DNA of 64,000 bases from Xylanivirga thermophila (GCF_004138105.1 NZ_RXHQ01000003.1:1-64000), one strand, 5' to 3'; shown: positions 47,124-57,872, counted from the first letter of the stretch. A program made the numbers and translations. Notes: generated by a model not told the origin, from the letters alone.

Positions 47124-48272
47124 ATGTTAGATAAAAAGTTGTTAAAGAACTTTGATTTTATGATTGTAATACTTATTTGCTTGCTTGTTGGTTTTGGGGC
47201 AATAGGTATTGGCATAGCTATGCGGTCTCCTACAGAGGGACAGGGCGGTATAACTGAAATGATAGGCAATTTTAATTTGAAATATGTTCAGCTTCACCTT
47301 TTATGGGCTGCTACTGGGCTGGTACTTATGCTTATTACTGCCAGTATAGATTATAATGTTTTAAAGGATATGTCTGCATATATATATTGGATAATAGTTG
47401 CACTGCTTTTATATGTTGATGCCAAGGGGAATGTTGCTGGAAATGCACAAAGTTGGATTGTACTTGGCCCATTTAAACTACAACCATCAGAATTTGCAAA
47501 ATTAGCCATAATAATAACCACTGCTAAGGTACTGTCTAAGGATGAGGAAAGTGACGGTAAATTAAGTCATCTGAAAGACTTAATACCCTTAATCGTCAAA
47601 ATAGCCATTCCCTTGGTTTTGGTGGCAATTCAGCCCGATTTTGGTACTGCTACGGTATTCATGGCTATAATATTTGGTATATTATTTGTAGCTGGTATAA
47701 GCTATAAATTGTTGTTTGGCATAATAGGTGCAGGAGTGGCTTGTATTCCTTTGTTATGGTTTGGTTTTTTATCAGATGTTCAAAAAAATCGTATATTGGT
47801 ATTTTTAAATCCTGGTTTAGATCCTCTAGGGGAAGGATATCATGTGACACAATCTCTCATAGCTATAGGGTCTGGCCAGATATATGGCAAAGGGCTGCTT
47901 ACCGATAATACTTTAAGTCAGCTAAATTTTCTGCCTGCTAAGCATACAGACTTTATTTTCTCTGTTACGGCAGAGGCGTTGGGATTTATGGGAGGTATTA
48001 TAATAATATTACTTTATCTTGCGTTAATAATTCGTACTATGAAAATAGCTTCAAAATCAAAGGATAAATTCGGTGCTTTGTTGGTGACAGGAGTAGCTTC
48101 TATGATAATGTTTCATATATTCGAAAATATTGGTATGACTATGGGACTTATGCCGGTTACCGGTATACCCCTGCCATTTATGAGTTATGGCGGGAGTTCC
48201 ATGTGGACAAATATGATAGCATATGGCATGGTACTTAGTGTAGGCATGCGTAGACAAAAGATTAAGTTTTAG
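47124..48272 (+). CDS. rodA: rod shape-determining glycosyltransferase RodA
   Basis: A 382-residue SEDS-family peptidoglycan polymerase with about ten membrane segments. [30 protein letters not shown] and [11 protein letters not shown] are SEDS signatures. Context with mreBCD, PBP2 and min genes favours RodA over FtsW or SpoVE. GGAGG lies before the ATG. Confidence 0.93.
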   Translation: MLDKKLLKNFDFMIVILICLLVGFGAIGIGIAMRSPTEGQGGITEMIGNFNLKYVQLHLLWAATGLVLMLITASIDYNVLKDMSAYIYWIIVALLLYVDAKGNVAGNAQSWIVLGPFKLQPSEFAKLAIIITTAKVLSKDEESDGKLSHLKDLIPLIVKIAIPLVLVAIQPDFGTATVFMAIIFGILFVAGISYKLLFGIIGAGVACIPLLWFGFLSDVQKNRILVFLNPGLDPLGEGYHVTQSLIAIGSGQIYGKGLLTDNTLSQLNFLPAKHTDFIFSVTAEALGFMGGIIIILLYLALIIRTMKIASKSKDKFGALLVTGVASMIMFHIFENIGMTMGLMPVTGIPLPFMSYGGSSMWTNMIAYGMVLSVGMRRQKIKF

Positions 48273-48285
48273 GGGGGTCTTGTTT

Positions 48286-48717
48286 ATGAATATAGCACTT
48301 ATTGCCCATGATAAGAAAAAGACTGACATGGTGAACTTTTGTGTGGCTTATGAAAATATTTTAAAAAAACATAGATTATGTGCTACCGGTACAACTGGCA
48401 AGCTTATTGCAGAGGCTACAGGGCTTAATATTCACAGATTTTTATCCGGTCCTATAGGTGGTGACCAACAGATTGGCTCTATGGTAGCCTATAATAAAAT
48501 AGATCTTGTAATTTTTTTGCGTGATCCTTTGACTGCTCAGCCCCATGAACCGGATGTTAATGCACTTCTTAGATTGTGTGATGTTCACAATATACCTCTA
48601 GCTACTAACATGGCGACTGCAGAAGTAATGGTGAAGGCAATAGATCGTGGAGACTTAGATTGGAGATTGATAGTTAACCCACCAGATGACGAGGATAAGC
48701 TATTCGGACAATTTTAG
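48286..48717 (+). CDS. mgsA: methylglyoxal synthase
   Basis: A 143-residue enzyme that converts dihydroxyacetone phosphate to methylglyoxal and phosphate. [25 protein letters not shown] and [14 protein letters not shown] carry the phosphate contacts and the catalytic Asp. ATG 48286 is preceded by AGGGGGGT, which begins at the rodA stop, so the genes are co-transcribed. Confidence 0.95.
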   Translation: MNIALIAHDKKKTDMVNFCVAYENILKKHRLCATGTTGKLIAEATGLNIHRFLSGPIGGDQQIGSMVAYNKIDLVIFLRDPLTAQPHEPDVNALLRLCDVHNIPLATNMATAEVMVKAIDRGDLDWRLIVNPPDDEDKLFGQF

Positions 48718-48730
48718 ATTGTAATTCTTA

Positions 48731-48776
48731 TAATATACCCATAACTCTAAGAAAATTTAGAGTTATGGGTATATTA
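48731..48776. terminator. long perfect hairpin after mgsA
   Basis: Bases 48731-48750 and 48757-48776 form a perfect 20-bp stem with a six-base loop. TTAT follows; there is no long T-run. It should end or sharply reduce rodA-mgsA transcription. Confidence 0.7.
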
Positions 48777-48823
48777 TTATGCCATCCTAAATATATTTTA
48801 ATTAGTAAGGAGGGAAACATAGG

Positions 48824-49633
48824 ATGGAAGGAAATACTCAAAAGATACCCAATTATCCTCGGACAAAGAGCAAGTATAAATATCGTACTAGACCTGTAAG
48901 ACAGGCTAATACACATACAACCAGATCATATAATTATAGGGGCTATAATAATGATTTGGAAGATCAAAAAAAGACTGATATGCTACTAGCCAAATTAATC
49001 ATATGTGTAGTGATAATTCTGCTAATAGTAAGTCTTAAATCTATTGATAAGCCCTTTGCGCAAAAAATAGTTGACAAGGTTAGAATAGCTGTTACTCAGG
49101 ATTTCGATATGGAGGAATCATTTGGGAAGTTGAAATTTATAGATAAATATATTCCTGAGGATATAAAAACAGTTTTTAATGCAGATAAAGATAAAACATT
49201 GCATACAGCAGATGATGATGTGAAAGAAAAAGAAGAGATGCAATTTATAGCTCCCGCCGAAGGCAAAGTAGTGGGTTTTTTCGGTAAACAAGGATATATA
49301 AATGGTAAAAGGAATAATACAGGTATAGATATATTAGCTCAAAACGAAGGATATGTATATTGTGTTAGTGGCGGAAAGGTTATTGAGATATGGCAGGACA
49401 AAATATATGGCGAATGTGCAAAGATAGATCATGGGAATGGGATATCATCAGTTTATGCAGGGGTAGCAGATATGCAAGTAAAAGTAGGTCAGCAAGTACA
49501 ACAAGGTGATTCTATTGGGAAAATGTCTATTAATGACAATGGGGAATATGTATTACATTTCAGAATGCTGAAAAAGGAAAAACCTATGGATCCACTGTCT
49601 TTTATTAGTGACAAAAATAAAGAAGTACAGTAG
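48824..49633 (+). CDS. spoIVFA: SpoIVFA-like protein with degenerate M23 domain
   Basis: A 269-residue protein with a basic, Tyr/Arg-rich cytoplasmic tail (1-50), one membrane segment (about 54-71) and a LytM/M23 fold (about 140-262). Of the M23 zinc ligands, the first His is Asn165 (NTGID) and the first His of the HxH pair is Val243 (VLHF), so peptidase activity is unlikely. In Bacillus, SpoIVFA holds the SpoIVFB protease inactive in the forespore outer membrane. The next gene encodes the SpoIVFB-like protease, which supports this naming. Confidence 0.8.
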   Translation: MEGNTQKIPNYPRTKSKYKYRTRPVRQANTHTTRSYNYRGYNNDLEDQKKTDMLLAKLIICVVIILLIVSLKSIDKPFAQKIVDKVRIAVTQDFDMEESFGKLKFIDKYIPEDIKTVFNADKDKTLHTADDDVKEKEEMQFIAPAEGKVVGFFGKQGYINGKRNNTGIDILAQNEGYVYCVSGGKVIEIWQDKIYGECAKIDHGNGISSVYAGVADMQVKVGQQVQQGDSIGKMSINDNGEYVLHFRMLKKEKPMDPLSFISDKNKEVQ

Positions 49634-49654
49634 GAAGGATGTATAGAAGTTGAT

Positions 49655-50530
49655 ATGAAAGTAGGTACTTTTTTTGATATAGATATATATGTAAATAAGA
49701 TTTTGGTGGTAGCAATGGCCATGGCCATATTTACAGGGCATGGTGCACGAATTACCACCATTTTTTTAGCTATGTTCATACATGAAATGTGCCATGTAAT
49801 AGCTGCACACATGCTCAATTTAAAGGTACAAGAAATAGAATTATTGCCATTTGGAGGGGCCATACGAATAGAGAGTATATTTGAGATAAACCCCAGAAAC
49901 GAAATAATAATATCTGCTGCAGGGCCTATATCCAACTTGGTTGTAATAATCATATATAATGCACTGGAGAATATAGGTGTGGTAATGAGTAGTTCAGCAG
50001 AGCTATTCCTTAAGTCTAATATAATGTTGGCAGGCTTTAATATACTACCTGCATTGCCCTTGGATGGTGGGAGAATACTTAGGGCTGCCCTTTGCAAACA
50101 AATAGGTTTCAAAAAGGCTACAAATGTGGCAGCAAATGGTGGTATTGTTTTGTCTATATTCCTCATTGCTACAGGGATATATGCTGCCTTTAACCAAATA
50201 TTTAATATTACCTTGTTTTTAGCTGGCTTTTTTCTGATGTATTCAGCTTTTAAAGAGAAAAGGATAGCTACATACGTATTTTTAAGGGATATAACGTATA
50301 AAAAGGATATATTGCTAGAAGAAGGCGTACTACCTGTGAGATCTATGGTGGTATTATATAGTATGCCGTTAAAAGAAGTAATAAAGAACTTTACTCCCCA
50401 TCAATATCATAATATCCAAATAGTAGATGAGCATATGAAAGTAAAAGGGATACTAACTGAAAGTCAAATTGTAAAAGGTGTTATGAATTTTAATATAAAT
50501 GTACCTATTGGCCGATTATTAAATAAATAA
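49655..50530 (+). CDS. spoIVFB: SpoIVFB-like M50 intramembrane metalloprotease
   Basis: A 291-residue site-2-type protease. HEMCH in FIHEMCHVIAAH is the zinc motif, and NILPALPLDGGRILRA provides the third ligand Asp. A C-terminal CBS-like region (about 215-290) is present as in SpoIVFB, where it senses ATP. In sporulation this enzyme processes pro-sigma-K; I cannot see sigK here. It starts 21 bp after spoIVFA. Confidence 0.87.
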   Translation: MKVGTFFDIDIYVNKILVVAMAMAIFTGHGARITTIFLAMFIHEMCHVIAAHMLNLKVQEIELLPFGGAIRIESIFEINPRNEIIISAAGPISNLVVIIIYNALENIGVVMSSSAELFLKSNIMLAGFNILPALPLDGGRILRAALCKQIGFKKATNVAANGGIVLSIFLIATGIYAAFNQIFNITLFLAGFFLMYSAFKEKRIATYVFLRDITYKKDILLEEGVLPVRSMVVLYSMPLKEVIKNFTPHQYHNIQIVDEHMKVKGILTESQIVKGVMNFNINVPIGRLLNK

Positions 50531-50628
50531 GCAGAAAATAGAGGATTTTTATTTTTTTCGTAGAAAATATAAATGGGTATAAAATAACATGGGACTAAAG
50601 TAGCAGTTACTAAGGAGGCAATTATTTA

Positions 50629-52488
50629 TTGGACACACAGTGTTTAGAGAGGATATTAAATCAAGTTGAGAAACCAACCCGTTACATGGGTAATGAATAC
50701 AACATGGTGGAAAAGGATCCAGCTAAAATTGATATACGATTTGCTTTTGCATTTCCAGATGTATATGAGGTTGGTATGTCTCATCTTGGGATGAAAATAT
50801 TATATCATTTACTGAATGAAAGGGATGATACTTATTGTGAACGGATTTTTGCCCCATGGATAGATATGGAGCAAAAAATGCGAGAGTGTGGTATTCCATT
50901 ATTTGCCCTTGAAACAAAAGATTCAATAGCTGATTTTGATTTTATTGGTTTTACACTTCAATACGAGATGTGTTACACAAATGTATTAAATATGTTAGAT
51001 CTTGCTGATATTCCCCTTTTATCGGAGAAAAGAGGTGAAGAATACCCTATAATCATTGCAGGAGGTCCTTGTGCATATAACGTAGAGCCGTTGGCTGATT
51101 TTATGGACCTTGTAGTGATGGGAGAGGGGGAGGAAGTCATACATGAAATATTAGATCTATACAAACAGTGTAAAGCCGAAGACAAAGGGAAAAAAGAATT
51201 TTTATTAGAGGCTGCCACAAAAATTAAAGGGGTGTATGTGCCAGCTTTTTATGATGTGTCATATGATGATGCTGGCATAGTAACTTGCATAAAGCCTAAT
51301 AAGGCGGGAGTTCCATCCACGATACAAAAGCGCATAATAAAAGACTTAGATAGTACGTACTATCCTGATACTATGATAGTACCATTTATGAACATTGTTC
51401 ATGACAGGATTATGCTGGAGATGTTTAGAGGATGTACTAGAGGATGTAGATTTTGTCAGGCTGGTATGTTATATAGGCCGGTGCGTGAACGGTCGAAAGA
51501 TAACTTGGTGAGATTAGCAAATCGTTTGGTGAAAAATACCGGATATGATGAAATATCATTGTCATCTCTGAGTAGTAGTGATTATTCGCAGTTAGAAGAA
51601 CTATGCAGTGAGCTTATGGAAAAATTCGAACCATGTGGTGTATCAATATCTTTACCATCGTTAAGAATAGATAATTTTGATAAAGAGTTTGTAAAGCAGG
51701 TACAAAGGGTACGAAAATCGGGTCTTACTTTTGCGCCTGAAGCAGGCACACAGAGATTAAGGGATGTTATAAATAAGGGTGTTACCCATGATGATCTTAT
51801 GAAGAGTGTTCATACTGCATTTGAATTGGGATGGACAAGCATAAAACTGTATTTTATGATAGGACTGCCTACTGAGACTGAAGAGGATATTAAAGGTATA
51901 TCAATATTAGCAGAAGGTGTTATAGATAAATACTTTGAAGTAAACAGGGGCAAAAGGCCACCGAAGCCTAGTATAACGGTGAGTACTTCTTCTTTTGTAC
52001 CAAAGCCATTTACGCCGTTTCAATGGGTAGGACAAGATACGATGGATGATCTTAATGAAAAGCAGAACACTTTAAAACATTATCTTAACAAGAAGTACAT
52101 AGATTATAATTGGCATGATTCTAAAGTAAGCTATCTTGAAGGTGTATTTGCTAGGGGGGATAGACGTCTAGGGAAAGTTTTGGTAAAAGCATTTAAGAAT
52201 GGGTGTAAATTTGATAGTTGGGGTGATTGTTTTAATTTTGATGCATGGCTTAAGGCTTTTGATGAAGTAGGATTGGATCCTGCATTTTATGCGAATAGGA
52301 TAAGGAATAAGGATGAAATTTTTCCATGGAATCACATTGATGTGGGGGTTAGTAGAACATATTTATGGAATGAGTATGAAAAAGCTTTAAAGGGTCAGCT
52401 TACCCCCGATTGTAGACTTGGATGCACCGGCTGTGGAGCCATTAGACTTGGGGGAGGTGCTTGTGATGCGCTTAATAGCAAAATATGA
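50629..52488 (+). CDS. TIGR03960-type radical SAM protein with B12-binding-like domain
   Basis: A 619-residue protein. The N-terminal region (about 20-200) has a B12-binding-like fold. The radical SAM domain starts at the cluster motif CTRGCRFCQAG, near residue 270. A C-terminal cysteine set, CRLGCTGCGA, follows. The family is widespread in Firmicutes beside rng and rplU and has no settled function; RNA or ribosomal modification has been guessed from its location. Translation begins at TTG after AAGGAGG. Its end overlaps the next gene by 23 bp. Confidence 0.88.
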   Translation: MDTQCLERILNQVEKPTRYMGNEYNMVEKDPAKIDIRFAFAFPDVYEVGMSHLGMKILYHLLNERDDTYCERIFAPWIDMEQKMRECGIPLFALETKDSIADFDFIGFTLQYEMCYTNVLNMLDLADIPLLSEKRGEEYPIIIAGGPCAYNVEPLADFMDLVVMGEGEEVIHEILDLYKQCKAEDKGKKEFLLEAATKIKGVYVPAFYDVSYDDAGIVTCIKPNKAGVPSTIQKRIIKDLDSTYYPDTMIVPFMNIVHDRIMLEMFRGCTRGCRFCQAGMLYRPVRERSKDNLVRLANRLVKNTGYDEISLSSLSSSDYSQLEELCSELMEKFEPCGVSISLPSLRIDNFDKEFVKQVQRVRKSGLTFAPEAGTQRLRDVINKGVTHDDLMKSVHTAFELGWTSIKLYFMIGLPTETEEDIKGISILAEGVIDKYFEVNRGKRPPKPSITVSTSSFVPKPFTPFQWVGQDTMDDLNEKQNTLKHYLNKKYIDYNWHDSKVSYLEGVFARGDRRLGKVLVKAFKNGCKFDSWGDCFNFDAWLKAFDEVGLDPAFYANRIRNKDEIFPWNHIDVGVSRTYLWNEYEKALKGQLTPDCRLGCTGCGAIRLGGGACDALNSKI

Positions 52489-53143
52489 AAAGGATGACAG
52501 AGTAAAATATATATCACATTTGGATACCATGAGGGCAATTCAACGGGCATTAAGACGGGCAAATATTCCAATAGCTTTCTCAAAGGGTTTTAATCCCCAT
52601 CCAAAGATATCCTTTGCTCCCGCCTTGTCAGTAGGTATAACCAGTCAGGGTGAATATATGGATATTATACTTGAACAGGCGATTTCTACATCTGCATTCG
52701 TGAAAAAAACAAATGATGCATTGCCAAAGGGATTGTCAATTATACAGGCTATAGAGGTGGATAAGAAGACGCCGTCATTAAATAGTATGATAAACATGGC
52801 AAGTTACCTTATAAAAGTTTTTGTCGGGAATATAGATGGAGAAAAAATTATAAATGATTTTTTAAATCAGGAGCATATTTATGTAGAAAAAAAGAAAAAA
52901 AAGAGTAGCAGAACAATAGACATAAGGGGCATGATATATGATATTAAATTTATTTCAGATGATGAAACTGGATTTGTTTTTAAATCTGATATAAGCACAG
53001 GCAGCCAAAAAAATTTAAATGCAGAGTTGTTTGTACGAGCATTTTTATCTTTTATGGGTATACTAAATGCTGAATTCAAAATACATAGAATTGATATGTT
53101 CATATATCATAATAATCGTTATATTACCCCAATGGAATTGTGA
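52466..53143 (+). CDS. TIGR03936/DUF2344 radical SAM-associated protein
   Basis: A 225-residue protein beginning MRLIAKYEKDDRVKYISHLD, with FSKGFNPHPKISFAPALSVG, which defines DUF2344. In many genomes it is fused to or adjacent to the TIGR03960 radical SAM protein, as here, and presumably acts with it. ATG 52466 lies 8 bases after GGGGGAGG, inside the upstream gene. The function is unknown. Confidence 0.87.
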   Translation: MRLIAKYEKDDRVKYISHLDTMRAIQRALRRANIPIAFSKGFNPHPKISFAPALSVGITSQGEYMDIILEQAISTSAFVKKTNDALPKGLSIIQAIEVDKKTPSLNSMINMASYLIKVFVGNIDGEKIINDFLNQEHIYVEKKKKKSSRTIDIRGMIYDIKFISDDETGFVFKSDISTGSQKNLNAELFVRAFLSFMGILNAEFKIHRIDMFIYHNNRYITPMEL

Positions 53144-53160
53144 AATTGGGAGGTGTCCAA

Positions 53161-54756
53161 TTGACCAAGCTAATAGTTGTAGATGTTCATAACAACCAGA
53201 TCAGGGTAGCTATCTTAGAAGATGGTGATCTGGCAGAATTTTATATGGAAGATGATGATAATGAAGTATTGGTAGGTAATATATATAGGGGAAAGATTAT
53301 AAATGTATTACCTGGGATGCAGGCTGCTTTTGTGGATATAGGACTTAATAAGAATGCATTTTTATATGTTGGAGATATAAATACGGATAAATCCTTATTT
53401 GAGTTTAAAAATGCCGATAATAAAATAGAGCATAGATTAAAAACGCCTTCTATTTCCGATGTAATACGTGAAGGCCAGGAAATAACAGTGCAGGTATTAA
53501 AAGAGCCTATGGGAACAAAGGGAGCTAGAATAACCACCCATATAACACTACCTGGACGATATCTAGTACTTATGCCTACTGTAAACTATGTAGGAGTATC
53601 AAGGCGAATAGATGATGAGGAAGAACGTCAACGTCTTAGAGAGATAGCTGAAAAGATAAAACCTGATGATATGGGTATTATAGTAAGAACAGCAGCAAAG
53701 GGTAAGGATATGCAGGATTTTATCCATGATGCAGAATTATTGTGTAGACTATGGGATAGTATAAAGAAAAAAGAGCAAAAGGGCAAGGTACCTAGGGTAC
53801 TACATAAAGATGAAAGCCTTGTATACAGGACGGTAAGGGATCTATTTACACAGGATATTGATAAGTTTATAATAAATGATTACAATCAGTATTTACGTGT
53901 ATTGGAGCTTATGGATGTCATATCACCACATCTCAAATCACGAGTGAATTATTTTGATGATGATAAGGATATATTTGAACGTTATGGTATCAATTACAAG
54001 ATAGAAAAGGCTATTCAAAAAAAAGTATGGCTTAAAAATGGTGGATATTTAGTAATAGACCCTACAGAGGCATTAACAGTAGTTGATGTAAATACAGGAA
54101 AATTTGTAGGACGAAAAAATCTAGAAGATACGGTTTTAAAAACCAACCTAGAAGCGGCTGAAGAAATAGCTCATCAAATAAGATTGAGGGATATAGGTGG
54201 TATAATAATAATTGATTTTATAGATATGCAGCAGGAAGAACATAGGCAGCAAGTGCTGGAAGCTTTGAAACACGCATTAAAAAAGGATAGAACTAAGACT
54301 AATGTGGTAGGATTAACAGGATTAGGGCTTATTGAAATGACAAGGAAAAAAGTACGTAATAGACTTTCTACTGCATTTTTAAAACCTTGTCCATATTGTA
54401 ATGGTACTGGCAAAGTATATTCAGAAAATATGATAGTGGCAAAGATAGAGAAAAATTTAGAGCAGTTTTTTAAAAGTTATGATGCCTGGGGTGCAGTAGT
54501 AGAAGTACATCCGGCTGTAGCAAGATTTTGGATGGATGATAATGGAAACGAACTAGACATACTAGAAAGTACTCTTAATAAAAGGATTTATATAAGTTCC
54601 AATGCAAAATTTCATATAGAGCAGATGAAGATTCGCCCTATAGGAGAACCACAAGATCTTGAGGGAATATTAATGGAATATACCGATGCAGTGTGCGTAG
54701 ATAGTATAAGATCAAAAGATCAAACAGAAGTTTCGCACTTGATTTTTTTAGAGTAG
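53161..54756 (+). CDS. rng: ribonuclease G/E family endoribonuclease
   Basis: A 531-residue RNase G-type enzyme. An S1-like RNA-binding domain (about 35-125) starts at VGNIYRGKIINVLPGMQAAF. The catalytic acidic residues lie in VVDVNTGKFVG and IIIIDFIDM, and the zinc-link CPYCNGTG follows. The C-terminal degradosome scaffold of RNase E is absent. TTG 53161 follows GGGAGGTG; the frame is open a little further upstream without a site. Confidence 0.94.
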   Translation: MTKLIVVDVHNNQIRVAILEDGDLAEFYMEDDDNEVLVGNIYRGKIINVLPGMQAAFVDIGLNKNAFLYVGDINTDKSLFEFKNADNKIEHRLKTPSISDVIREGQEITVQVLKEPMGTKGARITTHITLPGRYLVLMPTVNYVGVSRRIDDEEERQRLREIAEKIKPDDMGIIVRTAAKGKDMQDFIHDAELLCRLWDSIKKKEQKGKVPRVLHKDESLVYRTVRDLFTQDIDKFIINDYNQYLRVLELMDVISPHLKSRVNYFDDDKDIFERYGINYKIEKAIQKKVWLKNGGYLVIDPTEALTVVDVNTGKFVGRKNLEDTVLKTNLEAAEEIAHQIRLRDIGGIIIIDFIDMQQEEHRQQVLEALKHALKKDRTKTNVVGLTGLGLIEMTRKKVRNRLSTAFLKPCPYCNGTGKVYSENMIVAKIEKNLEQFFKSYDAWGAVVEVHPAVARFWMDDNGNELDILESTLNKRIYISSNAKFHIEQMKIRPIGEPQDLEGILMEYTDAVCVDSIRSKDQTEVSHLIFLE

Positions 54757-54850
54757 CAACCTATTGGTATATAAGAGATTGTGAATTTTCGTGAATAAAG
54801 TTGTACATTCCGATTTTTACTGGAAAATATAGATAAAAACTTGAAATAAA

Positions 54851-54910
54851 TCAGCATCCTTTCTATAATAGTTTAGTCACTACAAAAAACTTAAAAGAAA
54901 AGGATGCTGA
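54851..54910. repeat. 12-bp perfect inverted repeat, 36 bp apart
   Basis: TCAGCATCCTTT (54851-54862) is the exact complement of AAAGGATGCTGA (54899-54910). The right copy contains AAAGGA, the ribosome site of the short frame at 54915, so pairing in RNA would mask it. The layout also resembles the end of a mobile element or its leader hairpin. Confidence 0.65.
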
Positions 54911-54914
54911 TAAA

Positions 54915-55040
54915 ATGGACAAAAGTTATTTAAAGCAAATATTTAATTACATATTCAAGGTATACCATATTGAAGAAAAAATCAATACCTTAGAAGCTAG
55001 AGTTTCCTCAAAATTCAAACACCAAATAGCTGTAGACTAG
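54915..55040 (+). CDS. 41-residue hypothetical protein, possibly a mobile-element relic
   Basis: The protein begins MDKSYLKQIFNYIFKVYHIE and ends in RVSSKFKHQIAVD. I do not recognise a family. The frame has AAAGGA before the ATG and lies alone in a 558-bp gap between rng and rplU. The rest of that gap holds only the L21 promoter and leader. It may be the first codons of a truncated transposase or a genuine small gene. Confidence 0.4.
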   Translation: MDKSYLKQIFNYIFKVYHIEEKINTLEARVSSKFKHQIAVD

Positions 55041-55187
55041 TTATATAAAGGCATCAGCTATTGTTAACTGTTGTGATTTCTTCTTTTTAAATCTATGGAT
55101 AGATATATAATTAGCAATTACCTTATCCACAAGGATTAATTTTTAACTTCCGCAAAAAAATGGGGAAACTCTAATCAAAACAGTTTA

Positions 55188-55217
55188 TTGACAATGCTAT
55201 AGATAATATGTTAGAAT
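55188..55217 (+). promoter_or_regulatory. promoter of rplU-prp-rpmA
   Basis: TTGACA (55188-55193) and TAGAAT (55212-55217) are 18 bp apart. The transcript would start near 55224, leaving a leader of about 90 nt. Confidence 0.65.
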
Positions 55218-55223
55218 AAATTG

Positions 55224-55308
55224 TCGTGTAAACCGCTCGGATGTGGTTTTAAAAATTCCTTGTTATGGGGATGCCATTATTCGGCGAGTCTAGGTTAGAG
55301 GAGGTGCA
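55224..55308 (+). promoter_or_regulatory. ribosomal protein L21 leader
   Basis: About 85 nt between the promoter and rplU, with short complementary GC stretches (CCGCTCGG, GGGGATGCC, CGGCGAG) in otherwise AT-rich DNA. Position and composition fit the L21 leader of Firmicutes, an autoregulatory mRNA structure bound by L21. I assigned it by location and appearance; no covariance search was made. Confidence 0.6.
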
Positions 55309-55314
55309 CAATAT

Positions 55315-55626
55315 ATGTATGCTGTAATAAGAACCGGTGGTAAGCAGTATCGCGTTAACGAAGGTGATGTATTAAAAGTAGAGAAGTTGACGGCAGATGA
55401 GGGAGCTACCATAGAGTTTGAAGAAGTTTTAGCTATTAGCAAGGATGATGGTTTGCTAGTTGGTACTCCTTTAGTAGAAGGTGCCAAAGTAGAAGCCAAA
55501 GTTCTTGGTCATGGTAAAGCAAAAAAGGTAATTGTATTTAAATACAAACCAAAGAAAGATTACAGAAAAAAACAAGGTCATCGTCAGCCTTATACAGAAG
55601 TGCAAATTACCAAGATTATTGGTTAA
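55315..55626 (+). CDS. rplU: 50S ribosomal protein L21
   Basis: A 103-residue protein. [18 protein letters not shown] at the start and [19 protein letters not shown] at the end are typical. GAGGAGGTG precedes the ATG. It is first in the conserved rplU-prp-rpmA order. Confidence 0.98.
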   Translation: MYAVIRTGGKQYRVNEGDVLKVEKLTADEGATIEFEEVLAISKDDGLLVGTPLVEGAKVEAKVLGHGKAKKVIVFKYKPKKDYRKKQGHRQPYTEVQITKIIG

Positions 55627-55641
55627 CTTGTAGAGGCATAT

Positions 55642-55977
55642 ATGATTAATGTAAAGATTTTAAGAGATGTACAGGGATCTGTGCAGGGATTTGAATTGGT
55701 TGGACATGCAGGCTATGCACAGGCAGGTCAAGATATTGTGTGTGCAGCAGTGTCTGCCATAGTGCAAACTGCTGTTATGGGTTTATCTGATGTGCTTAAT
55801 ATAGATATAGATTATATGCAGCACAAGGGCAATGTAGTTTGTAGTATTTCTGAAAATATAGACCTGCAAAAAAGGAAGTATGCAGATATAATACTTGAAA
55901 CTATGATTGTAGGCTTAAAAAGCATACAGCTCGAATATAATAAATATATTTCCATCAAAGAAATGGAGGTGGAATAG
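55642..55977 (+). CDS. prp: ribosomal-processing cysteine protease Prp
   Basis: A 111-residue cysteine protease that trims the N-terminal extension of L27 before ribosome assembly. The catalytic pair is His22 (ELVGHAGYA) and Cys34 (DIVCAAVS). It lies between rplU and rpmA as in other Firmicutes, and the L27 encoded next has the matching cleavage motif. Confidence 0.95.
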   Translation: MINVKILRDVQGSVQGFELVGHAGYAQAGQDIVCAAVSAIVQTAVMGLSDVLNIDIDYMQHKGNVVCSISENIDLQKRKYADIILETMIVGLKSIQLEYNKYISIKEMEVE

Positions 55978-56277
55978 ATGTTTAAAATGGATCTTCAATT
56001 GTTTGCCCACAAAAAGGGAGTCGGTAGTTCCAGAAATGGACGTGATAGCGAAGCAAAACGCTTAGGAGTGAAAAAGGGTGATGGTCAATTTGTTCTAGCA
56101 GGTAATATCCTAGTTAGACAGAGGGGAACTAAAATATACCCTGGAGCAAATGTTGCAAAGGGCAAAGATGATACCCTTTTCTCTTTAGTGGACGGCGTGG
56201 TTAAATTTGAACGTAAAGGAAAAGATAAAAAACAAGTTAGCGTATATTCAAAGGACGAAATGGTCGCTTTGCAATAA
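55978..56277 (+). CDS. rpmA: 50S ribosomal protein L27, Prp-processed form
   Basis: A 99-residue protein with the Firmicute N-terminal extension [10 protein letters not shown], whose LQLFA/H junction is the Prp cleavage site, leaving mature [15 protein letters not shown]. The gene starts directly after the prp stop codon, with GGAGGTGG inside prp. Confidence 0.98.
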   Translation: MFKMDLQLFAHKKGVGSSRNGRDSEAKRLGVKKGDGQFVLAGNILVRQRGTKIYPGANVAKGKDDTLFSLVDGVVKFERKGKDKKQVSVYSKDEMVALQ

Positions 56278-56280
56278 TAA

Positions 56281-56313
56281 AAAAACCTATTGCCTTGAGC
56301 AATAGGTTTTTTT
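56281..56313 (+). terminator. intrinsic terminator after rpmA
   Basis: AAAAACCTATTGC (56281-56293) pairs with GCAATAGGTTTTT (56299-56311) around CTTGA, and more T follow. Confidence 0.9.
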
Positions 56314-56335
56314 ATAAAATGATGGATAAAATGTA

Positions 56336-56364
56336 TTGAATTTGTAGTATAATATTGATATAAT
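56336..56364 (+). promoter_or_regulatory. promoter of obg
   Basis: TTGAAT (56336-56341) and TATAAT (56359-56364) are exactly 17 bp apart, 19 bp before the obg start codon, giving a very short leader. Confidence 0.65.
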
Positions 56365-56383
56365 CCAAAGTATAGGTGATTAG

Positions 56384-57658
<1,275 letters not shown>

Positions 57659-57685
57659 ATAGAAGTGGGGGTCAAAAAGGCGACC

Positions 57686-57868
57686 ATGGAGTGCATAAAA
57701 TGCCAAAATTGTAAGATGGGTCAGGCTACGTATTTTTGTGCTGCTAAGAATGATTTTGTTATTGATACTTCCAAATTAGAAGTAGTACAAAAAACACGTG
57801 GTGGGTGGAAAAAGGGCGACCCAAATTATGAGCTTCATCGTAGAAAAGTCAGAAAAGAAATAGAGTAA
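57686..57868 (+). CDS. small cysteine-containing protein downstream of obg
   Basis: A 60-residue protein starting MECIKCQNCKMGQATYFC, with cysteines spaced C-x2-C-x2-C-x8-C, then a basic tail (GGWKKGDPNYELHRRKVRKE). The spacing could bind zinc or an iron-sulfur cluster. I do not know a function. The ATG at 57686 has only AAGG upstream; GTG 57665 would add seven residues. It is 27 bp from obg and probably co-transcribed. Confidence 0.65.
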   Translation: MECIKCQNCKMGQATYFCAAKNDFVIDTSKLEVVQKTRGGWKKGDPNYELHRRKVRKEIE

Positions 57869-57872
57869 CATA

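Noticed and set aside
49489-50166. 225-codon minus-strand frame opposite spoIVFB
   Set aside because: Antisense to a clear M50 protease gene, without ribosome site or family features.
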